Assembly: GCA_017608725.1 (NCBI GenBank)
Contig: JAFCFG010000019.1
Location: 1 to 10,391 of the forward strand
Reading direction: 5' to 3'
From: Candidatus Iainarchaeum sp.
Lineage (GTDB): Archaea; Iainarchaeota; Iainarchaeia; Iainarchaeales; GCA-2688035
Length of the DNA: 10,391 bases
Shown: piece by piece, positions 1 through 5,827 of the stretch
Layout of the letters: the number at the start of each line of letters is the position of its first letter
Position numbering within the stretch: the first letter of the stretch is position 1
Translations under genes and position numbers: made by a program
The notes under the pieces: generated by a model
Databases searched by the model: none
What the model saw: only the letters and a program-made list of their open reading frames with translations
Told to the model about the DNA's origin: nothing

Positions 1-745
1 CTTCAAGCAGGTGGGTGGCATAAGAGTGACGCAGCTTGTGGGGGGTTACCTCTTTTTCAATCCCTGCCTTCTTTGCTGCCTGTTTTACGATTCTTTGGAT
101 TGTGTCTGCTGAGATTGGCTTTCCATTTTTCTTGCTGAACACATAAGGGGTTTTGACCTTCTTTTTAGCCAGATACTTTTTTATTCCCTTAACCCATTCT
201 TTTGAGAGGATTATTGTCCTGTCTTTGTTTCCTTTCCCCCCTTTTATTGTTGCGATCCTTTCCTTCAGGTTTAGGTCTGTTGTTTGCAGATTTACTGCTT
301 CGCTTACCCTGCAGCCGGTGCTGTACAGGAATTGGACAATTAGCCTGTTTCTCTTTGCCTTTGTTGCAAGGATAAGGGCTTTGACCTCTGGCCTTGTTAA
401 AACAACCGGCAGCTTTTTCGCTTTCTTTGGGGTTTTTATTTCTTCCACTATTTTTTTGTTTGCCACGTTGTGGAAGAAATAGCGGAGGGCTGCGTGAATC
501 AATGCAAGTGTTGCGTTGCTTGCCTTTTCCTTCTCTTTCCTTTCTGCCAGGAAAGCAATTATGTCCCCCCTTTCAATTTTTTCCACTGGTTTTTTTGTGG
601 AGCGGAGGAACAGTTGCAAATAGCAGTAGTACATCTTTTGGGTTCTTGGGCTGTAGCCACTTACAATTAACTCTTGTTTGAATCTCTTTAACCACTGCCC
701 CCTTTCCTGTCCCAGGCTTTTTCCCTCTTTTTCGTTTTGCGGCAT
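1..745 (-). CDS. Tyrosine recombinase/integrase, XerA/XerD-like (partial, C-terminus off left edge)
   Basis: 248 codons are readable without a break from the ATG at 745 down to the window edge. Residues ~14-100 form an N-terminal SAM-like DNA-binding domain (SGYSPRTQKMYY, then FLAERKEKEKASNATLAL). From ~115 the catalytic domain begins: TGCRVSEAVNL carries the first catalytic Arg (R146), GGKGNKDR the beta-hairpin Lys (K171), and HKLRHSYATHLLE the H-x-x-R box (H236, R239). The third box and nucleophilic Tyr would lie within about 40 residues beyond the edge. The family cuts and rejoins DNA through a 3'-phosphotyrosine link. Known archaeal members either resolve chromosome dimers (XerA) or integrate elements. 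The length and lack of a phage-type arm domain fit XerA better, but I cannot exclude an element integrase. It is transcribed leftward, divergent from the next gene. Confidence 0.93.
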   Translation of the reverse strand, partial: MPQNEKEGKSLGQERGQWLKRFKQELIVSGYSPRTQKMYYCYLQLFLRSTKKPVEKIERGDIIAFLAERKEKEKASNATLALIHAALRYFFHNVANKKIVEEIKTPKKAKKLPVVLTRPEVKALILATKAKRNRLIVQFLYSTGCRVSEAVNLQTTDLNLKERIATIKGGKGNKDRTIILSKEWVKGIKKYLAKKKVKTPYVFSKKNGKPISADTIQRIVKQAAKKAGIEKEVTPHKLRHSYATHLLE

Positions 746-910
746 AATCCCCCTAAACTTTACTTGTTTTTTATTTTTATTCCTTTGCCTTGAACTTGTT
801 TTTTCCCTGTTTTTTTGGGTTTGAATTTGTTTGGAGGGAAGATTTTTAATTTTTTGTTTTGAGCAACAAGGTTTTAATAAATTTTAGGCTCTTTTTTCTT
901 TTGGTTTTTT
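746..910. other. Divergent intergenic spacer, T-rich
   Basis: Spacer between the leftward recombinase and the rightward 911 gene. The plus strand is very T-rich. A TATA-like TTTTAATAA at 872-880 is placed to start transcription near 902-906, giving the 911 gene an almost leaderless mRNA; there is no SD before that ATG. No convincing small gene or RNA was seen. Confidence 0.6.
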
Positions 911-1111
911 ATGCCTAAAAAAAGTAAGCTGGTCGCCGGCGGCGGAATCAGCAAGCCAGAGGACAAGGTCTGGAAAGAATGGTTTGATAACCTTGACGTA
1001 AAAGAGCATGAAAGCTATTTGTCAAAGCTTGGTTTGGACAAAGAGGACATTGAGGAATGGGAGGAAGCAGAGGGCTTTAAAAAACCAGCCAAGGCCAAGG
1101 AAAAGAAGTAA
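911..1111 (+). CDS. Small charged hypothetical protein, 66 aa
   Basis: A 66-residue, highly charged protein that I do not recognise. It starts MPKKSKLVAGGG, has an acidic amphipathic centre (KVWKEWFDNLDVKEHESYL, then DKEDIEEWEEAEGF) that should be helical, and ends in a Lys/Ala tail (KKPAKAKEKK). There is no Cys, signal peptide or membrane segment. Biased codon choice, a clear TATA-like box 872-880 and a basic-acidic-basic pattern make a real cytosolic protein likely. The ATG has no SD and lies about 31 nt after the centre of the TATA box, so a leaderless or very short-leader mRNA is inferred. A nucleic-acid-associated role is possible from the charge alone, which is weak evidence. Confidence 0.75.
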   Translation: MPKKSKLVAGGGISKPEDKVWKEWFDNLDVKEHESYLSKLGLDKEDIEEWEEAEGFKKPAKAKEKK

Positions 1112-1125
1112 TTATTGTTTTTTAC

Positions 1126-1217
1126 CTTTAATTCAGCATTTACTGTTTTTTGATATCAATCCCTTACCAGATTAAGTCAGCGATTGTCCCAACTTTAATT
1201 CAGCATTTACTGTTTTT
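1126..1217 (+). repeat. 25-bp perfect direct repeat pair (1126-1150 and 1193-1217)
   Basis: A 25-bp block beginning CTTTAATTCAGCATTTACTG and ending TTTTT occurs at 1126-1150 and again, identical, at 1193-1217, with 42 bp of unrelated sequence between (start-to-start 67 bp). It sits between the stop of the 911 gene and the stop of the convergent 1239-1472 gene. The T-run closing each copy could act as a terminator for the plus-strand gene. Confidence 0.9.
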
Positions 1218-1238
1218 CTGGTATTTTTTTAAAGTGGG

Positions 1239-1472
1239 TTATTTGGATATCTGCGCGTAGTGCAGTATTGACTTTGCCTCATGGTAAAGGGCGAATGCCC
1301 CCACCCCTGCAACAAATGATGCGAAGTAGTATGATAGTGTGTAGACGCTGTTGCCTCCAGAGGTGTGCGAGATAACCCCCTCAACAAGTGCCCAAGCAAA
1401 GAGAGTAGCCAAAATAACCCCCACAAAGAAGAAAAAAGCGCCTCTCAGAAACATTATAGTTATTTGCTGCAT
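1239..1472 (-). CDS. Small membrane protein, two predicted TM helices, 77 aa
   Basis: 77 residues starting at the ATG ending at 1472. Two hydrophobic stretches are visible: residues ~9-32 (RGAFFFFVGVILATLFAWAL) and ~43-63 (VYTLSYYFASFVAGVGAFAL), joined by a polar loop (SHTSGGNS) and followed by a basic C-terminus (YHEAKSILHYAQISK). The family is unknown. The upstream DNA on this strand is strongly TATA-like (TTTAAAAATATA around 1496-1508), which would place transcription start within a few bases of the ATG, so a leaderless message is likely. It is divergent from the 1582 gene, the two promoters sharing a very AT-rich 109-bp spacer. An overlapping minus-strand frame at 1229-1426 looks like a shadow. 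Confidence 0.72.
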   Translation of the reverse strand: MQQITIMFLRGAFFFFVGVILATLFAWALVEGVISHTSGGNSVYTLSYYFASFVAGVGAFALYHEAKSILHYAQISK

Positions 1473-1581
1473 GGTTGTAAGTATGTATACAATATATTTT
1501 TAAATATATTAACCCTATATATTACTGCAAATTTAAGCCTAATTTTGCTAGTTATTTTTAGTTGTAAAGAAGGTGGTTTGT

Positions 1582-1728
1582 ATGGATATGACTGTAGATA
1601 ATGAGATGAGGCTGCGTTTGCTTGAAGAAGAATTCAGGCTGAGAAAAAAACAGCCTCCGGCTTGGACAATGCAGAAGTACAGAAAGTATGCGAATTTTGG
1701 TGCAAACAGAAAGAAAAATAAGGAATAG
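1582..1728 (+). CDS. Very small basic hypothetical protein, 48 aa
   Basis: A 48-codon frame (MDMTVDNEMRLRLLEEEF..., ending ANRKKNKE) preceded by AAGGTGGT (1570-1577) at SD-like spacing of 5 nt before the ATG. A TATA-like AAATTTAA at 1529-1536 would give a leader of about 20 nt. The protein is an amphipathic helix (RLRLLEEEFRLRKK) followed by a basic, aromatic segment (WTMQKYRKYANF) that could bind nucleic acid. I recognise no family. It shares a divergent promoter region with the 1239-1472 membrane gene. The SD and TATA arrangement is the main support. It could still be a chance frame. Confidence 0.6.
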   Translation: MDMTVDNEMRLRLLEEEFRLRKKQPPAWTMQKYRKYANFGANRKKNKE

Positions 1729-2038
1729 CCCCAACCACCGCCCAAATATTTCATCACCTGCCGGCCTTTCCCTTCCTTTTTTGTTCATCACCCGGCAGTC
1801 TTTCAGGCAATTAGGCAATCTTCAAAAAACCAGGGGTGTTGAATAGCCTTAAATTTAATCCATCAATTTGGCCTTTGAAACGAAAGCCGTTCAACAGCCT
1901 TGGGGAAGGCTGTCAAATACTTTTAAGCTTAATCCCTTAAATTGTGCTTCAAATGTGGAGGTATTAGGCAGCCTTAACCACCAAAGGATAGGTTTAAATA
2001 CCAGTTTTTTCTTTTACAATGCAGGAGGTTTTTTGGAA
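1729..2038. other. 310-bp intergenic region with two inverted repeats and a promoter
   Basis: No convincing gene. Two structures are visible: CTGCCGG (1758-1764) matches CCGGCAG (1792-1798) around a pyrimidine-rich 27-nt loop, and ACAGCCTT-GGGG-AAGGCTGT (1894-1913) is a perfect 8-bp stem with a GGGG loop. Either could be a terminator or RNA structure. An open frame running from 1868 into the next gene is ignored because promoter and SD signals place that gene's start at 2039. Confidence 0.6.
1991..2029 (+). promoter_or_regulatory. Promoter and SD of the 2039 membrane gene
   Basis: TATA box GGTTTAAATACC (1991-2002) lies 24-28 nt before GCAGGAGGT (2021-2029), so the inferred transcript begins close to its own SD. 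The leader is about 17 nt, with GGAGGT ending 9 nt before the ATG. Confidence 0.7.
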
Positions 2039-2416
2039 ATGGTCAACCAACAAAAACTTGGTTCATGGGCATTTCTGGTAGGTATCATAATTGCAATCGT
2101 CGTTGGGGCTGCTGCAGTTGCTGCAGTGGAGATCCCTGGCGTAGAATATGCTCCATTGGTTACAGTGGTCTTAGGTTTGATTGTCGGCTTTGTAAACATA
2201 GCTGACAAAGAAGTTCAGGACTTCCTTATAGCGGGCATTGCCTTGATTGCAGTAGGGATCCCAGGGGCAGCACTTAGTACAATCCCTTACCTTGGGGAGT
2301 ATTTGGTGAGCATTCTTGAGGCGATTTCAATGTTCGCAGCACCAGCAGTATTGGTTGTTGCTTTGAAGGCATTCTACAACCTATCAAAAGAGCCCACAAT
2401 TGCAGCTACAAAGTAG
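2039..2416 (+). CDS. Membrane protein, four predicted TM helices, 125 aa
   Basis: 125 residues from the ATG at 2039. An in-frame TTG at 2033 is too close to the SD, and longer upstream extensions would begin before the TATA box. Hydrophobic spans: ~11-30 (AFLVGIIIAIVVGAAAVAAV), ~39-55 (PLVTVVLGLIVGFVNI), ~61-80 (DFLIAGIALIAVGIPGAALS) and ~86-112 (GEYLVSILEAISMFAAPAVLVV), then a short polar tail. Gly- and Ala-rich helices suggest tight packing. There are no catalytic motifs, no Cys and no recognised family. The strong consensus-like TATA plus full SD suggests high expression, so a structural or envelope role is possible, but this is inference. A T-run follows the stop. Confidence 0.85.
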   Translation: MVNQQKLGSWAFLVGIIIAIVVGAAAVAAVEIPGVEYAPLVTVVLGLIVGFVNIADKEVQDFLIAGIALIAVGIPGAALSTIPYLGEYLVSILEAISMFAAPAVLVVALKAFYNLSKEPTIAATK

Positions 2417-2426
2417 ATAGCCTTCT

Positions 2427-2448
2427 CCCCCTTTTTCTTTTTTTGGGG
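2427..2448 (+). terminator. T-run terminator after the 2039 gene
   Basis: CCCCC followed by T5-C-T7 and GGGG, starting 10 nt after the stop codon. Archaeal RNA polymerase terminates at such T-runs. The flanking C and G blocks could also pair. Confidence 0.55.
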
Positions 2449-2696
2449 CCGGGCTATAGTTTTAAAAACCATTGTGCAGGTTAAATTAGCTACCGGATGG
2501 TGTGATTAACATAAAAAGAGGACACTGGTTCTAAATAGTTAATTGAATGTTATTGCCTGTTTTTGTTTTTGGATAAGGGAGTTTGATGCCTTGATGTTTT
2601 TTGGTTTGAATTTAGATTTTTCTTTTAAGAGAGCTATGGTGTTTTTTGGTCTTGATTTGAGGCCTTTTTTTCATTCTGAAATTGGAGGTGGATTAA
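2449..2696. other. Intergenic region upstream of the TRAM gene
   Basis: No convincing gene. TATA-like elements occur at 2459-2469 (TTTTAAAAACC) and 2618-2627 (TCTTTTAAGA). The latter could drive the TRAM gene with a leader of about 45 nt. The first has no obvious gene downstream, so a small RNA in 2490-2600 is possible but unsupported by any fold I could see. Confidence 0.45.
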
Positions 2697-3272
2697 TTGG
2701 CATACAGTAAATACAACAGGCGAAGGTTTGAAGCAGAGAAGCCTGTGGAAGAAGGAGGCATATACGAAATTGAGATAGAGGCAACCGGCACTAAGGGAGA
2801 TGGCATAGGAAAGGTAAAGGGTTTTGTTGTCATTGTTCCAAACACAAAACCAGGCCAGAAGGTAAAGGTCAAGATTGATGCAGTTAGGGGAAAGGTTGCA
2901 TTTGGAACAGTTGCAGGCGAAACCGCAGAAACCAAAGAAGAAGCTGCTGAAGAACAACCTGCTGAAGAAGCAACAGAACAGCCAGCAGAAGAAGCTGAAC
3001 CTGCTGAAGAAGCAACAGAACAGCCAGCAGAAGAAGCTGAACCTGCTGAAGAAAAGCAGAAAGAAACCAAAGAAGAAGCTGCTGAAGAGAAGGCAGGGGA
3101 AGCCCAAGAACCTACCGAGGAAAAAACGGAAGCTGTTGCAGAGAAAGCAACTGGGGAAAAGCCAGAGGAAACAGCTGAAGCTCCTGTTGAAGAAGAGAAA
3201 GCAGTCTGCCAGCCAGCTGAGGCAGAGGAAGAAAAGCCAGGTGCCAAGGAAAAAAAGAAGAAAAAGGAGTAA
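2697..3272 (+). CDS. TRAM-domain RNA-binding protein with long acidic Glu/Ala/Pro tail, 191 aa
   Basis: The start is a TTG at 2697, fixed by a perfect GGAGGTG SD (2684-2690) six bases upstream. Residues ~14-72 match the TRAM beta-barrel: KPVEEGGIYEIEIEATGTKGDGIGK, then VKGFVVIVPNTKPGQKVKVKI and VRGKVAFGTV. Stand-alone archaeal TRAM proteins are normally about 70 residues and bind RNA, some acting as RNA chaperones. Here residues ~75-180 add a tail of Glu, Ala, Pro, Gln and Lys including two exact copies of a 14-residue unit (PAEEATEQPAEEAE), and the C-terminus is KEKKKKKE. The tail is probably disordered and strongly acidic, so it may regulate RNA binding or bind basic proteins. A long minus-strand frame opposite it is a low-complexity shadow. 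Confidence 0.9.
   Translation: MAYSKYNRRRFEAEKPVEEGGIYEIEIEATGTKGDGIGKVKGFVVIVPNTKPGQKVKVKIDAVRGKVAFGTVAGETAETKEEAAEEQPAEEATEQPAEEAEPAEEATEQPAEEAEPAEEKQKETKEEAAEEKAGEAQEPTEEKTEAVAEKATGEKPEETAEAPVEEEKAVCQPAEAEEEKPGAKEKKKKKE
2958..3053 (+). repeat. 42-bp in-frame tandem repeat in the TRAM gene tail
   Basis: Two perfect 42-bp units (2958-2999 and 3000-3041) plus the first 12 bp of a third (3042-3053). They encode residues 88-115 as two 14-residue copies. Identity at DNA level implies recent slippage or duplication. Confidence 0.95.
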
Positions 3273-3321
3273 CCTGCTTTTTTTCTTTTCATACTATGGC
3301 TAATCAAATGGTTTGCTTTTT

Positions 3322-3347
3322 AAAGGAAATATCCTTAAATTTCCTTT
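3322..3347 (+). promoter_or_regulatory. 9-bp inverted repeat over the TATA box of the zinc-protein gene
   Basis: AAAGGAAAT (3322-3330) and ATTTCCTTT (3339-3347) are perfect inverted arms around an 8-nt centre. The right half includes the TATA-like CCTTAAATTT (3333-3342), whose spacing predicts transcription starting near 3363, at the SD. A dimeric regulator bound here would block the promoter. This is inferred from position only. Confidence 0.55.
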
Positions 3348-3378
3348 GTTTACTTATTTATTTTGAGGTGAGGGTATT

Positions 3379-3546
3379 TTGGGCATTACCTTAACTGAGC
3401 AAAGGGCCCCGAATTTTGCCGAGAGGAAGCAATGGCGTTGTGTGAACTGTGGTAAAATAATAGAGGAAAAATTTGACTTGTACAGCAGGATGTTCTGCAG
3501 CACCAGGTGCAAGGAAAATTATTTCAGTCCAATTAAAACAGTTTAA
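3379..3546 (+). CDS. Small four-cysteine zinc-binding-type protein, 55 aa
   Basis: 55 codons from a TTG at 3379, preceded by GAGGTGA (3365-3371) with 7-nt spacing. The next possible starts would lose the N-terminus or the SD. The protein has Cys at 21, 24, 40 and 44 (RCVNCGK, 15 residues, CSTRC), a C-x2-C / C-x3-C arrangement typical of small zinc ribbons or TRASH/MYM-like treble-clef fingers. The C-terminus KENYFSPIKTV is short. Such proteins usually act in nucleic-acid binding or as adaptors; the specific family is not recognised. It has its own TATA box within an inverted repeat, and the endonuclease III pseudogene starts 27 bp downstream. Confidence 0.78.
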   Translation: MGITLTEQRAPNFAERKQWRCVNCGKIIEEKFDLYSRMFCSTRCKENYFSPIKTV

Positions 3547-3573
3547 TTTTCTTTCCAATTTTCTTTTTTTACC

Positions 3574-4216
3574 ATGGTTAAAGATATTTCAGCAATTTTG
3601 GGTCCAATGCGAAAAGCGGTCAACAGGCCAGCTGTTGTGCAAAACAAGGATGCCTTCAATGTTCTGGTTGCAACAGTTTTAAGCCAAAGGACAAGGGCCA
3701 GAATGCAGGGAAGGCAACAGAGCAGTTGTTTGCCAAATACAAAAAATACAGCTAGCGCCATTTCCAAACCCCAATTAAAAGACATAGAGAAATCAATCAA
3801 GCCAGCAGGCTTTTATAAGGTGAAAGCAAAGGGACTGCAAGAAATTAGTAGGCTGATAGTTGAAAAATTTAATGGAACCTCCTTGTGTTCTAGAGCAGCT
3901 TACTCTCCTGCTGCTGTTGGAAGGAAAAACAGCAAACTGTGTTTTTGTTTACGGTTTTGGGAAGCGGGCAATTCCAGTGGACGTTCGCATCCAGCCCATT
4001 TCGAACAGAATTGGATTGGCGGAATCTAGGGCAGCGAAGCAGACAGAGCAGCAGCTGATGGAGGCAGCCCCAAAAAGGCATTGGATTGAATTAAATCACT
4101 TAATGGTTGGGCATGGCTAGGCTGTTTGCCTGCCAAGAAACCCAAAGTGCGGGAAATGCGAAATTAGGAAGCAGTGCAACCACTTTTTGAATCTTGTAAG
4201 CAAAAAGCAAATTTAA
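3574..4216 (+). pseudogene. nth: Endonuclease III (Nth) pseudogene, three frame changes and an internal stop
   Basis: The family excises oxidised pyrimidines by N-glycosylase/AP-lyase chemistry. Its pieces survive in order but in different frames. Frame A (from 3574): AFNVLVATVLSQRTR. After a one-base loss near 3698: NAGKATEQLFAKYKKYS. After a one-base gain near 3752, frame A again: KPQLKDIEKSIKPAGFYKV. After a net gain near 3880-3930: GKTANCVFVYGFGKRAIPVD, with the helix-hairpin-helix Lys, the catalytic-type Asp and SNRIGLA. A TAG at 4118 then interrupts the frame directly before CLPRNPKCGKCEIRKQC (4127-4177), the intact C-x6-C-x2-C-x5-C iron-sulphur loop; the frame ends at a TAA at 4214. 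The order and the Fe-S loop make identity firm. Several assembly errors could mimic this, but the flanking genes are clean. Confidence 0.92.
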
Positions 4217-4219
4217 ATA
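4212..4219 (+). promoter_or_regulatory. TATA box of the 4242 gene, inside the pseudogene's last codons
   Basis: TTTAAATA lies 26 nt (centre to A of ATG) upstream of the 4242 start, which predicts a leaderless mRNA. It overlaps the terminal TAA of the endonuclease III relic, so this part of the relic is kept under selection as a promoter. Confidence 0.65.
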
Positions 4220-4241
4220 CTTTAATAGGGCTAATTTTATC

Positions 4242-4529
4242 ATGACTGTTGTGGCAAACTTCTTTGGAAGACTAATCAAGGCTGTTCCTGTTTTGATTGC
4301 AAAGGTTGCCACCTTCCTTTTACTGCTCTTTACACTTGGTTTGTTTTCAGGTTATGCTATTGCAACAATGCATTTAAGCCCGGCCTTGCTTGCAATACCG
4401 GTTGTTGCAATGTTCGTGATGTGGTACAGGCTGGACGAAGGCGTTCTTGTACTTGTTTTGCTCGGGCTTCTCGTGTTGTTTTTTCCAGGGGTAATTGAAT
4501 CTATCTGGGCTGCAGCAGTTGGAGCCTAG
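4242..4529 (+). CDS. Small membrane protein, about three TM helices, 95 aa
   Basis: 95 residues beginning MTVVANFFGRLIKAVPVL. Hydrophobic spans: ~15-42 (including KVATFLLLLFTLGLFSGYAI), ~47-62 (PALLAIPVVAMFVMWY) and ~66-90 (EGVLVLVLLGLLVLFFPGVI). A charged pair (RLDE) separates the last two. No family recognised and no catalytic motif. The start is well placed for leaderless transcription from the TATA box at 4212-4219, and there is no SD. It is followed by 77 bp carrying the lplB promoter, so it is probably a separate unit. Confidence 0.78.
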   Translation: MTVVANFFGRLIKAVPVLIAKVATFLLLLFTLGLFSGYAIATMHLSPALLAIPVVAMFVMWYRLDEGVLVLVLLGLLVLFFPGVIESIWAAAVGA

Positions 4530-4559
4530 TCAAAAAAAGAACAAATTACTTTTGGCCCT

Positions 4560-4601
4560 AACATTTATAGAACTTTTTGAATGGAATCTGTTCAAAGGGT
4601 G
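4560..4601 (+). promoter_or_regulatory. Promoter and SD deciding the lplB start
   Basis: TATA-like CATTTATAGAA (4562-4572) predicts transcription from about 4592, next to AAAGGGTG (4594-4601). That places the TTG at 4607 as start and leaves the in-frame TTG at 4577 upstream of the transcript. Confidence 0.6.
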
Positions 4602-4606
4602 TTTTT

Positions 4607-4891
4607 TTGCAGGCCAGATACAACTACAAGGTTCCAAACGGAAAGCTGCTTAAAGTCAGTGTGGGATTTGAAGGCAGCATTGTTACGGACATCAAGGTTA
4701 CTGGAGACTTCTTCCTGTATCCGGAAACAGGAATAGATTTGATTGAGAAGAGTATAAAGGGCAGGAAGTTGGAGGAGTTGCAACCAGTGCTGGATAGGGT
4801 GGTGAAAGAAAACAACTTGCGCTTATTTGGTTTTGCTGTTAAGGACTTGGTTTATGCAATAGGAATGGCAAAGGAAGGAGAGGAAAAATGA
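4607..4891 (+). CDS. lplB: Lipoate-protein ligase, C-terminal/accessory subunit (LplB), 94 aa
   Basis: 94 residues from the TTG at 4607 with an AAAGGGTG SD. It matches the accessory domain of archaeal split lipoate ligases: YNYKVPNGKLLKVSVGF, then TDIKVTGDFFLYPE and a helical C-terminus (GRKLEELQPVLDRVV, then VKDLVYAIGMAKEG). In bacteria this domain is fused to the C-terminus of LplA; in archaea such as Thermoplasma it is a separate protein needed for lipoyl-adenylate formation. Here it precedes lplA and overlaps it by four bases (ATGA), so co-transcription and translational coupling are very likely. Start choice is the main uncertainty. Confidence 0.9.
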   Translation: MQARYNYKVPNGKLLKVSVGFEGSIVTDIKVTGDFFLYPETGIDLIEKSIKGRKLEELQPVLDRVVKENNLRLFGFAVKDLVYAIGMAKEGEEK

Positions 4892-5631
4892 GTTTCCGTT
4901 TGATAATTGATAAGCCAAAGGATGCCTTTACAAACATGGCTATTGATAAAGCAATCCTCTTTGCCAAACAAGAGCCGACTCTCAGGTTTTTTCAGTGGAA
5001 GCCACCAGCAGTAAGCATTGGCTGTTTTCAAAGTTTGGAGGAGGAGGTAGATACAGAGAGATGCAAGCTCCAAGGCATTGATGTTGTTAGGAGAATAACA
5101 GGCGGCGGCGCAGTTTTCCATGATAAAGAGCTGACCTATAGTTTTGTTATTGCCGAGGAAAACAGCCTTGTTCCTGCTGACTTGCTCGGCTCTTATGAAA
5201 AGATATGCAGCGCGGTGATAGCTGGTTTGAAAAATCTCGGCCTGAAGGCAGGCTATGCCCCGCTAAATGATATAGTGGTAAATGGCAGGAAGATTTCCGG
5301 CTGCGCGCAAACAAGGAGAAATAAGGCTATTTTGCACCACGGAACTCTGTTAATGGCAGTTGATGTGGAAAAGATGTTTTCATTGCTCAAGGTCCCAAGC
5401 GAGAAGATAAGGGACAAGATGATTGCAACAGTTCAGGACAGGGTAACATCAATTGAAAAGGAATTGGGCAGAGGGGTTTCAGTTGAGGATTTGAGCAATT
5501 CTTTGAAAAAAGGCTTTGAACAGACATTTGGCATTAAGCTGGTTTTAGGCAAGTTGGGAGAAGAGGAATGGGCATTGGTTGAGCAATTCAGAGAGGGGTT
5601 TGCAAGCAGCAGCTGGAACAACCGCAGGTAA
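4888..5631 (+). CDS. lplA: Lipoate-protein ligase A catalytic subunit (LplA), 247 aa
   Basis: Activates lipoate with ATP and transfers it to a lysine of lipoyl-domain proteins (E2 subunits or GcvH). Visible motifs: N-terminal NMAIDKAIL (16-24); the lipoyl/biotin-ligase loop RRITGGGAVFHD (68-79); LNDIVVNGRKISGCAQTRR (126-144) with the catalytic-type Lys135; HHGTLLM (150-156). Length fits archaeal large subunits that lack the C-terminal domain, supplied here by the upstream lplB. A purine-rich SD (GGAGAGG) lies within the end of lplB. The last codons and stop fall inside the first copy of a 40-bp tandem repeat, so the extreme C-terminus (SSSWNNRR) may be a recent change. No lipoylated target is encoded in the window. 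The octanoyltransferase LipM is a less likely alternative, given the LplB partner. Confidence 0.95.
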   Translation: MSFRLIIDKPKDAFTNMAIDKAILFAKQEPTLRFFQWKPPAVSIGCFQSLEEEVDTERCKLQGIDVVRRITGGGAVFHDKELTYSFVIAEENSLVPADLLGSYEKICSAVIAGLKNLGLKAGYAPLNDIVVNGRKISGCAQTRRNKAILHHGTLLMAVDVEKMFSLLKVPSEKIRDKMIATVQDRVTSIEKELGRGVSVEDLSNSLKKGFEQTFGIKLVLGKLGEEEWALVEQFREGFASSSWNNRR

Positions 5632-5694
5632 TCTTTTAGGATTTCAGGAAGTGGGGAACAACAGCAGGTAATCTTTTAGGATTTTGAGAAGTGG
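5615..5694 (+). repeat. 40-bp tandem repeat spanning the lplA stop codon
   Basis: Units 5615-5654 and 5655-5694 match at 36 of 40 positions. The first contains the last codons and TAA (5629-5631) of lplA; the second repeats that stop context in non-coding DNA. Confidence 0.93.
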
Positions 5695-5695
5695 A

Positions 5696-5817
5696 ATTGA
5701 TTAATAACAGCCAATGTTTTTTGGCTTTTTGGAACTGAAATTAGGCAATAGCAGGGATTGATTAATAACAGCCAATGTTTTTTGGCTTTTTGGAACTGAA
5801 ATTAGGCAATAGCAGGG
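5696..5817 (+). repeat. 61-bp perfect tandem repeat between lplA and the metallopeptidase
   Basis: Units 5696-5756 and 5757-5817 are identical. Each holds a TATA-like TGATTAATAAC and the hairpin AGCCAA-TGTTTT-TTGGCT followed by TTTTT. The array starts one base after the 40-bp repeat and ends 10 bp before the next start codon. Confidence 0.96.
5709..5791 (+). terminator. Duplicated hairpin plus T-run, likely lplBA terminator
   Basis: A 6-bp stem AGCCAA/TTGGCT with a TGTTTT loop, running into T5, at 5709-5730. The 61-bp repeat copies it exactly at 5770-5791. This resembles an intrinsic terminator closing the lplB-lplA operon, present twice. Confidence 0.55.
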
Positions 5818-5827
5818 GAACCGCACC

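Noticed and set aside
153..681. Plus-strand frames opposite the recombinase
   Set aside because: They are shadows of the minus-strand recombinase, whose catalytic boxes are clear.
1126..1217. CRISPR array
   Set aside because: Only two repeats and one spacer, no palindromic repeat, no cas gene in the window.
1868..2038. Upstream in-frame extension of the 2039 membrane gene
   Set aside because: TATA 1991-2002 and SD 2024-2029 lie inside it, so the transcript would start after this segment; the segment also lacks protein-like composition.
2543..2710. 55-codon plus-strand frame from a TTG overlapping the TRAM start
   Set aside because: No SD, Phe-rich composition from T-runs, and it contains the TRAM gene's SD region.
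2693..3307. Long open frame antisense to the TRAM gene (about 200 codons, Ser/Ala/Phe-rich)
   Set aside because: It arises from the low-complexity GAA/GCA codons on the other strand, has no SD or TATA, and its composition is that of a shadow.
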